Below, piece after piece: positions 57,101-64,000 of a DNA stretch of 64,000 bases (the stretch's first letter is position 1; each line of letters starts with the position of its first letter). The stretch lies in assembly GCA_963082875.1 (NCBI GenBank), contig OY720103.1:8618001-8682000 (forward strand), read 5' to 3'. Origin of the DNA: Corella eumyota (taxonomy: Eukaryota; Chordata; Ascidiacea; Phlebobranchia; Corellidae). The translations under genes were made by a program, and so were the position numbers. The notes under the pieces are model-generated. The model saw only the letters and a program-made list of their open reading frames with translations, did not search any database and had not been told where the DNA came from.

Positions 57101-59180
57101 GTGCAAGTTGCCTAAATTTGTGTGACTGTGTAAAAAATTTGCCTGGTACAACTTTGCACCATCCAGGTATTAAATATTTGTTTTTTAATTAGTTTTGAAC
57201 TAAGTTTAAGAGCTGATTGGTGTCTTTCAGAAGATTTTTGTTGTCGCCAACCTTTCTTTTGTTTTTCGAGTTGTGTTAACCGTTTGAAAACCATGTCATC
57301 ACTAGAATCTATAATTGCTTGAAGACATCAAAACAAAATAAGTAACCAGGGTGAATAGTTAAAATATTTTTGTGTAATAATTACCTATCTACTCTTTTAT
57401 TGCATTTACCACCTAGGTAGTTGTATTTAAAAACACGATGAAAAGCTTTTAAATACATGTTTGTATTAGTTGCTGACATTTATCTTAAACAAGCTGCCCA
57501 CTGATCAAATACTGGTAACCACTCCTTTTCAAAATATTTTCCAAACTTTTCTGTAGACTTTTTATTAATCAAGCTTTTATTAAGGGACTTCATTTCTTAA
57601 GTAAGCCATACCATTGTCTGTGCATTGACTTACAGACAATAGTTCATTGTCTTACTTCTTTATCCTAAACAAAGAATATTTTTTGTGGTTGAGATATATT
57701 ATAAATTACAGGTCATTTTAATTCAAATAGTTATAAAATTTTGTTCTACTTACAGATATTGTACTCGACTTTCCTACCCAATCTTTATAAACGGGCCATG
57801 TACAAAGAAGTTTCTGGGGATGATGGTCAAATACTTTGCACCAGGAATTATAAAATTGGGTAATCATCCACAATAAGTACGGTTGTCAATTTAAAGTCAT
57901 ATCCTGTTGTGCAGTCGATGCAAATAACTGCAGTCGACGCAAATAATCTGGCGAGTAAAAAAAGCAACAGCAAAATCATTACAATTTAATATTTCATTTA
58001 CATACCTGATACCTTGTTTTTTGTACATTAAAATTTCAACCTGTAATAAGTGAAACTAACTTGTAACTTAACTATTTTTTACTGCTTTTTGTTAACTAAC
58101 TCACATTAGTCCTTTTTCTCATTTCTGCTATTAGAACATCCACACTTTCACTATCATAATTGCTCCTTCTCGATCTATCCATTCCCAGTGTCTGACTAAT
58201 GTTTGTAGGTCTTTTCTGGTAACTAAATGTACTCTTTTAAACGATTCTGCGACATTTTTCCTGATGTCCCTTAATAACTGTATTTATGGGTAATTTAGTA
58301 AAACTAACAGTATTTCTTTATACCTTTAATAAATATTCTATCTTTTTTTAAAAAGGGTATATGGCCAAGGTCATTTTGTGACCATAATGATTAAGTAATG
58401 CAGAGATTTTTACAATGTCAGTTGAATATATGATAATTTTTATGTTTGCAACACAATCTTGTGAATGTTTGCAGGAACCCTGTATTTTTCCTAATGAATT
58501 CTGTAATGGTTATTTTTTAAATATTGCTTAGATCCATTACATTTAAATTTTTTTATTTTATTTCCAGGAGTTGTAAAATATAATTGAAAGTTTGTGTGAC
58601 TGTTTAAAATGTTATATTGTGTGTATTTTGTAAATGTAACATTAAATCTTTCTTTTTAGAGCAAGGTTCCATGCAGTGCATGTTTTTATGTAAATCAAAC
58701 TTCTGCCAATCAATATCTGGTAGTAGTATATTTTTAAAATTTTGATGAATTTTATAATAAAATGTTTTTTTAATTCCAATTCATTTTTATAAAAATTATT
58801 GCACTTGTTGCATTGAATTCGGTGCAACTATAACAATATTTAATTTATATTTATTTCTTTATTCGGTATATTATAATTTGTTGCCAAAACTAGTTACCAG
58901 GCTTACAAAACTTACAAATTGTTTATGTTTTCATTTTATGTGAGCTGTTGGCATTAAAAGCAGCAGGACACTCTTTACATTTAAATCCCGTGTGTTTCTT
59001 TTTTAAAATGGTTGTTTTTATTAATTCTTAAATGTAAAATACATTTTATATTAGTTAATCACTTTAATTAAACTTTATTTAGAAATTACAACATACCTTT
59101 TGGTGAAACTTTTTGATGTGCCGATACATAGATGATCGTGAATTAAAAGCCAATGGACAAAAATTGGAAATAATGTTATT
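57100..59180 (-). pseudogene. C2H2-finger MULE transposase remnant
   Basis: Minus-strand pieces in the order of zinc-finger MULE proteins. Fingers lie at 59170-59090 (FCPLAFNSRSSMYRHIKKFH, first Cys lost), 58995-58915 (HTGFKCKECPAAFNANSSH) and 58827-58765 (IQCNKCNNFYKNELELKKHF). MULE-core phrase FYNSWCKVFDHHPQKLLCTW lies at about 57850-57780. Distal domain WLPVFDQWAACLR, a stop, NTNMYLKAFHRVFKYNYLGG and KCNKRVDR lie at 57540-57400, then a Lys-rich helix at 57294-57230. The catalytic stretches between are lost. Identification rests on the last two phrases, which recur in invertebrate zf-MULE proteins. Confidence 0.55.
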
Positions 59181-59285
59181 TATTTTTATTCTAAGTTTTA
59201 TAATAAGCGTAATTGATTTAACTAATGGGCCTGTAAGGTTAAAAAGACGATTTTTGCTTGCATTTACGTTAGCATAATATTTACT

Positions 59286-60240
59286 AGGGATGTGCCGAAT
59301 CGTAAAAAGCTCGGCCGAGCAATACGAGCTTTTTAATACTAAAAAAATACATAAATGACCTTTTGGTACGTAGCGTGAAACGTATGCCCGGTAAAAATGC
59401 GTAAATTTTTATTGTGGACACTATTTTTTACAGTTTTTTTTTTTGATTATTTTAATTAAAGTTATTAACTTCTCTACTATAGATAAATTATTTAAAATTT
59501 TATTCCTTTTTTTTTAAAGAAGCGTTTAAAATCGTTAGAACGTGCAGTGAAAAGTTAAACAAAGTTTACCGGTTTAGAGAATATTAAAATAGACTACAGT
59601 TATTAATCAAAAGAAGGTATTTTTCCTGTGTTGGCAGTGCTAGCTAGTTGTATCAAAAGAAAAGTCAATTCAAAAATTTAAATGTTTATTTATTAAAGTA
59701 TTATGCGTGAATTTTATTAAAGCTTACGTAAATTTACATAAAGAAATGAAAGCAGTTCGACATGCTCAGGAGTTAACCGGTTATGAAGCGGGCTAGCAAT
59801 AGCACCCGCTGTACTAAAAAGTCTTTCAAAGCAAACACTTGTTGGTGGACATGACAGCAATTGAATAGCAAGGCTGAAAAGACCAGGTGACTCATCTTTG
59901 TATTTTACCGAAAAATTAATCGGATCAGAAGTTGTTTTAATAGTCGGTGTCGATAAATAGCGACGAACGTGAAATTTTTCATTTTGTGCTAAATTTGTTT
60001 CAGAATTTCTCATCAAAGGTTCAAAACAGTCCCCTAAATATTTGCATAAAATAGATGTTATGATTTGGTTGGATTATCATAAAACGGGTTTCGTCCTAAA
60101 ATAGACTTAAGTTTTAAAGTGTATTAATTTAATTTGAAAAAAAACTTTTTTATGATTTTAAGGACTTCGTAGACTGATATTGTGATCTTTTTTTAGTTGA
60201 AAGGCTAAAATTTTTAATTTGATCATCCAAACAAACAGAT
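59286..60240 (-). mobile_element. hAT (Ac/ZBED-type) element, 3' part
   Basis: The left end at about 59286 reads ctagggatgtgccgaatcg, the terminal repeat typical of hAT elements. The minus-strand frame 60016-59717 is the C-terminal dimerisation domain: SLAIQLLSCPPTSVCFERLF, then STAGAIASPLHNRLTPEHVE and LLSFLYVNL. The rest of the transposase and the right end are absent, cut near the LINE fragment at 60262. Confidence 0.7.
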
Positions 60241-60261
60241 ACTACATTGTCCTGCGAACAG

Positions 60262-60604
60262 TCACTTGTTAAATGTAAAAAGCAAATCGTTCATCTTCCC
60301 ATTTCTAAGTGTTTTGAAGGTGATCCGGTCTGTTCCGGGAGCGCCTTTTTTCCTACGTCCCTGACCTCCTCTTTGAATATCGGCCGCAACATCTTCCAGA
60401 CTCCGGGGTCGGTGCTACTCTACCATCAGGAACTGAATTAGTTTCAAATATGGGCTGCCAAGCGGACTTTAACTCTTCGACCTCCAATTCCCTGCATGCT
60501 TCCCTCCAGTTTCCGTCCAGGATATTAACCATCGCTTTGCTAAAACTCCTATTGCATTGTTTTTGAACCTTTGCATACAGAAACCTTTTTTCTAATTCTT
60601 TCAC
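60262..60604 (-). pseudogene. LINE fragment (R2/NeSL-like), start of reverse transcriptase
   Basis: KRFLYAKVQKQCNRSFSKAM, then LDGNWREACRELEVEELKSA and WQPIFETNSVPDGR, match the conserved lead-in before the RT of site-specific-type LINEs. After a frame slip near 60355 the sequence reads KKGAPGTDRITFKTLRNGK, the first RT block (A-P-G-x-D-x-I). It is GC-rich like 8905-9667, which could be the finger part of the same family. Confidence 0.5.
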
Positions 60605-61300
60605 AGTCGACTAAATTTCTCTTATAACTTCACCGCCCGGAAGATTTCTATTTACAACCGGCAATGCCTGACAGTTCCAGCAGTTGAACTCTTACCGAGT
60701 GAGATTTTCTAAAGTGCAAGTTGCAACCACACTGAGATTCGAAAGTTCTTACACAGACAAGATATGTAATGTAAGTAGGTAATATTTACGCATTTATTTT
60801 TTTTAATAAAAAAAATTATGTTAAAATAATCAAATAATTTCGAACTATATTTTTTTATCAATATTTTGAAACATATTGTTATTGTCATTATATTTGTTTT
60901 TATTTATTTAAGTCTCAATTTTGAAAGACGATAACCGTTCATTAAAAATAAAAGATCGAAATTTTCAGTATGTTTGTGATTATTCTAACGTGTCGCTAAC
61001 GTCCCAAATACGACATTTAATTATCACTAATTAATAAGTGTTTGTTAAATAAAATTTAAAGGTTGTTATTAATTTTTCATATCTTGGTCTATTGTGTATC
61101 ATGATATAAGTAACTCAACAAATTAAAATTTTAATTTTTGTCACTTATTACTAATGTTTTGGTATTTGAAAGTTTGATATTTAGCATTAAAAATTTGGTA
61201 TGATGTATTTTATAATACAAGTAGTTAAAAACATATTTTAAAAGGTAATTAAAATTTTAAACCAAAAAAAACATAACAATAAAAATAAGCTATTAAAAAA
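60605..61300. repeat. AT-rich repeat family copy
   Basis: No gene. 60820-61250 resembles 17340-18790 in order and motifs (cgaactatat..., taagtgtttgtt..., agtaactcaa). Confidence 0.55.
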
Positions 61301-61304
61301 CTTA

Positions 61305-61460
61305 TTTACAAGGCTTCTTGGTCTCGTGCCGTAGATGGCATTTATGCCCTCGAAAAACTCCCACCTCATTGGGCCGGAGTCAGACCCCGATCTACCCAAA
61401 CTATTTAAAACTTCTTGGTATGTTTGTTGGAGGTTCTTCCATTTGTCAACTACCTGTAGC
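61305..61460 (-). pseudogene. Myb/SANT- or MADF-like exon fragment
   Basis: The minus strand reads LQVVDKWKNLQQTYQEVLNS, then LGRSGSDSGPMRWEFFEGIN and AIYGTRPRS. The W...L...Y...R.SGS....W.FFE pattern is that of Myb/SANT-like or MADF domains, as in Harbinger accessory proteins. It differs from the domain at 770-914. A polypyrimidine/AG acceptor may precede it. No further exons are recognised. Confidence 0.5.
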
Positions 61461-62676
61461 CTGTCAAAAATATGAGGTTAAATGATTGTTTTTGCAAGTG
61501 TTTAAACAACATTTTAAGTTACTTTTAACATAATAACTTACATTGAAAAATTGTAACTATTTTCTTCCATTTATTCTACCACTTCTTATTTGTTGTCCAT
61601 CTTTTTAACGATTTTATTCTTGTGCATGATTGGAATAAGACTTTTTGTTAAACAGTTGTCCACCTTGCTCTGCTTTTCATTATTTATTATGAATCTTAGA
61701 ATTTTTTTCTAATCTATGCCATAGTTTGCAGTCGGACACACAGAAAAGCGCATTTAACAGTATTTCGTGCTAATTCTTATTTAAGATTTAATAAACACTT
61801 AAAAAAACAATCCAAACTTTTATGTAATCAGTCTAACGATGTTAGTAAAATCGCTTACACCAAAAAATCTTACGCAACCGATTACCGAAAGCCCGGGTTT
61901 TTTCGACTAAGGCCACCTCTTTAACAGGTCCTAAAATGCTTGTTTCGTTAGACGACATCGAAATTGATTTTTTAAGTAATGTTGCCCACCTATGGCAACT
62001 TTTCAATAATATTTTAAAATTTAGCAACTTAACGTTTGGAGCCATTTATAAAAATTTACAAGAGCCATTTATAACTTTCGGACGATAGGAGTCGAAAAAA
62101 ATTTTTAACGCAGATTGATTGTTAACGATAATTAAAATAGGGAAATTTTGAGCACCACATTTTACGTTTACAGCAGTTATTGACCCGAGAAATAACAAAA
62201 GAGAAACAAAGGCCAGCTCCTACCCGAAAAAAACGAATCCCACTCTCCAGCAGAAAGTATATTCCGACAATAGAATATTCTCCAAAATTAAACAATCAAT
62301 AAGCAATGCCAAAAAAAAACATTGTACGCCAAGTTTCGAGTTTCACACTTTTTATTTGCAAATGTTGTAAAGCCACAAAAAATCATTAAAGAAACCAAGA
62401 TTTGCTCGGCCGTAATTTTAAATACTTTCCAACGATAGGAGTTGAAAAAAAATTTAACACTGCATCCCTCTTGTAAAGTTTATATTTTGTTGTTGTCGTG
62501 CCTTTTATAGTATTTAAATGTTTGTTTCACCATTTGTATCACAATGTTATTGCAGGTCTACGTTTTTTACCTCAAAGAATTGTATTGTAATTGTTTATTT
62601 TTTCTTTACGTCATAAGGAATCTGTAATTATTCGTAGTATTTCAACCACAGGAGTTGGTTGTATTTAAGTGGGGGG
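61461..62676. other. No gene recognised
   Basis: Mostly AT-rich. The minus frame 62045-61842 (67 aa) has moderate codon complexity but no family I know. A motif tttc[gc][ga]acgataggagt[ct]gaaaaaaa occurs at 62077 and 62429. Confidence 0.3.
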
Positions 62677-63140
62677 TGTAACATGGATGTTTTGTCATGC
62701 GTCGGTGGCTTCTGACACCTGATAGTCCGTTATGTGCCCTAGTAGATCTAATTGATAACCTTATCGGGATTCCTTGCCCCAAACCTGATTGTAGTGTTTG
62801 ACGTTGTATGTGGCGCCGACCAAAAGTAGTTCTGACTTGGGTGCGGTTAGGTGTAGTCGTGTTGCTTTTATACCGTTTTATTACTCTTATGTTTTTATTG
62901 CAAGTATTTTTTTAGTAGTTTTTATTGAATATTAAAAGTAAGTTCACACACCTACCGTACATGTTAATATAAATAACAGAGTTAGCCAAATTGGTTTTTA
63001 CGGTGGACCGTTAAAGCGGGGTATCCTAGGCTTTACTAAATTAGGGAGATCGTCTCGTTCTAATAAACAGTTAAGGGTGAGGGTTTAATACAATTAAAAC
63101 CTTTATTATATCGTCACCTAAACGTTAGGCTAAATTACAA
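62677..63140 (+). mobile_element. Possible LTR (3' type) after a polypurine tract
   Basis: tttaagtggggggtgtaacatgg at 62665-62687 looks like a polypurine tract abutting an LTR start. The block is GC-richer than its flanks. A plausible end is aaattaca near 63140, an inverted match to the first five bases. No coding partner was found on the left. Tentative fossil call. Confidence 0.35.
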
Positions 63141-63167
63141 GACGATCAAACTTTTCTTGTAACAATA

Positions 63168-63620
63168 TGAATTGCGATGTTCCCGAGAAAAATTTAATTT
63201 TACCCACAGAAAGTCATAAAACCGAAGCTAATAACATTATAAATACTGATCTTAAATCGACCTTAAATAAGCAGGTAGATGGCGGCGACAATTTACTTGG
63301 ATGATTTCAGGTCTTTACAAAAACCTAAGACTTTCTTTATGAACTGTAGTTACAATTACGTAAAGGATGTATCCTGGGCAGAAACAAGTAGCCCGTTGTT
63401 ACAAAAGGTACAAACTCAAATTTTAACTATCATAAGGTTACCATTTGACAAATCAAAAAACACTGTATATGATTATCGTCATTCTTTATTTTTAAAGGGT
63501 AGAAATTACAAACTTAGTCGATGCAATATATTTAGTAAAAATTTAAAAAAGTACAAACGGCTCAGAGAGAACAAAATAAGGTCATTTTTTCTCTGCCAGC
63601 ATATGATCTTACGACGATGA
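63168..63620 (+). other. Unrecognised open frames
   Basis: ATG at 63168 opens a 43-codon frame (MNCDVPEKNLILPTESHKTE...). An overlapping frame, 63279-63620 (113 aa), contains FRSLQKPKTFFMNCSYNYVK and DVSWAETSSPLLQKVQTQIL, which look protein-like, and a basic C-terminus. I recognise no family. It may be a single exon or mobile-element debris following the LTR-like block. Confidence 0.3.
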
Positions 63621-63849
63621 CGTCGTGCGTCACGTGACTCGCGAGCGTTGGGACTTTCCCTTCTACGTAAGAGGATTTGACCACCATTTCTACTCAGCAA
63701 AAAAAAAAAACAATAGCTACTGTTGCGTAACAATTGATTTTCTTAGTAATTGTTTTGTCACTATACATACAAGGTATTATTTTTAATAGTCTATTGTTTC
63801 GTTAATAGGTTATAAATATCTAACGTTGTTAAAACATAAATCCCCTAAA

Positions 63850-64000
63850 AATGGCAGCGTGGGGTAGTTGTTAAACACTTGTCTTCTCTACATTAGGTCC
63901 TGGGTTCGATCCCTAGTTCTTTCATGCTGTTTAAGTCTGGAACTATAAACGGTCTGAACTCCTGCTGAGCCAACACATAATCAGCAGCTTATATTTACTG
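63850..64000 (+). repeat. SINE, cut by the window end
   Basis: Head atggcagcgtggggtagttg, B box gggttcgatccc, body to atcagcagc. Part of the body (gcgcccttgagtaag) is deleted. Confidence 0.8.

Overview
The window is intron-bearing, AT-rich animal nuclear DNA. The evidence is GT-AG introns with consistent phases, tRNA-derived SINEs, an NLR-type innate immune receptor gene with leucine-rich-repeat exons, and relics of many eukaryotic transposon families. NLRs plus abundant tRNA-like SINEs suggest a marine invertebrate deuterostome, possibly a tunicate such as Ciona. That assignment is inference with modest confidence. No prokaryotic or organellar features are present, and no fully intact host gene was found.

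Layout. At 135-4010 lies a Harbinger transposon with terminal inverted repeats and two convergent genes; a solo LTR sits in an intron of one. At 4653-8896 lies a hAT transposon bounded by an exact 8-bp target duplication; it carries a 52-bp minisatellite and a second solo LTR of the same family. An R2-like LINE fragment (about 8.9-9.7 kb), a HARBI1-like transposase remnant (11.46-12.15 kb) and a parvovirus-like fossil (13.7-16.6 kb) follow. The fossil has a long capsid frame with a phospholipase A2 motif and a broken Rep/NS region. AT-rich repeat arrays, an LTR end and a decayed hAT copy fill 16.9-21.7 kb.

From 32651 down to 22622 (minus strand) an eleven-exon NLR can be traced from ATG to stop. 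It has an Asn/Gln-rich N-terminus with a possible amyloid-type motif, a NACHT ATPase and three LRR exons. One in-frame stop and one single-base frameshift lie in its large exon. An LTR element sits in its longest intron, and a foldback element of inverted tandem repeats lies upstream. At 37.4-40.4 kb are two decayed host genes that keep their introns: a copy of the spliceosomal protein TXNL4A (Dim1) and a 5'-truncated 3-beta-hydroxysteroid dehydrogenase-like gene. Three phase-compatible exons of an unrecognised gene follow (41.7-43.0 kb). SINEs are dense here, including one nested inside another.

The last third is mobile DNA. It holds Ty3/gypsy debris (43.5-47.6 kb) and a large MULE whose protein couples a PHD-like finger, a vertnin/OTU-like domain and a DDE transposase between inverted minisatellite arms (49.6-54.6 kb). 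It also holds a C2H2-finger MULE remnant, a hAT 3' part, an R2-like LINE fragment and an LTR-like end. The genes do not form a pathway. The window is best read as an insertion-rich region holding a decayed immune receptor and duplicated gene fragments.
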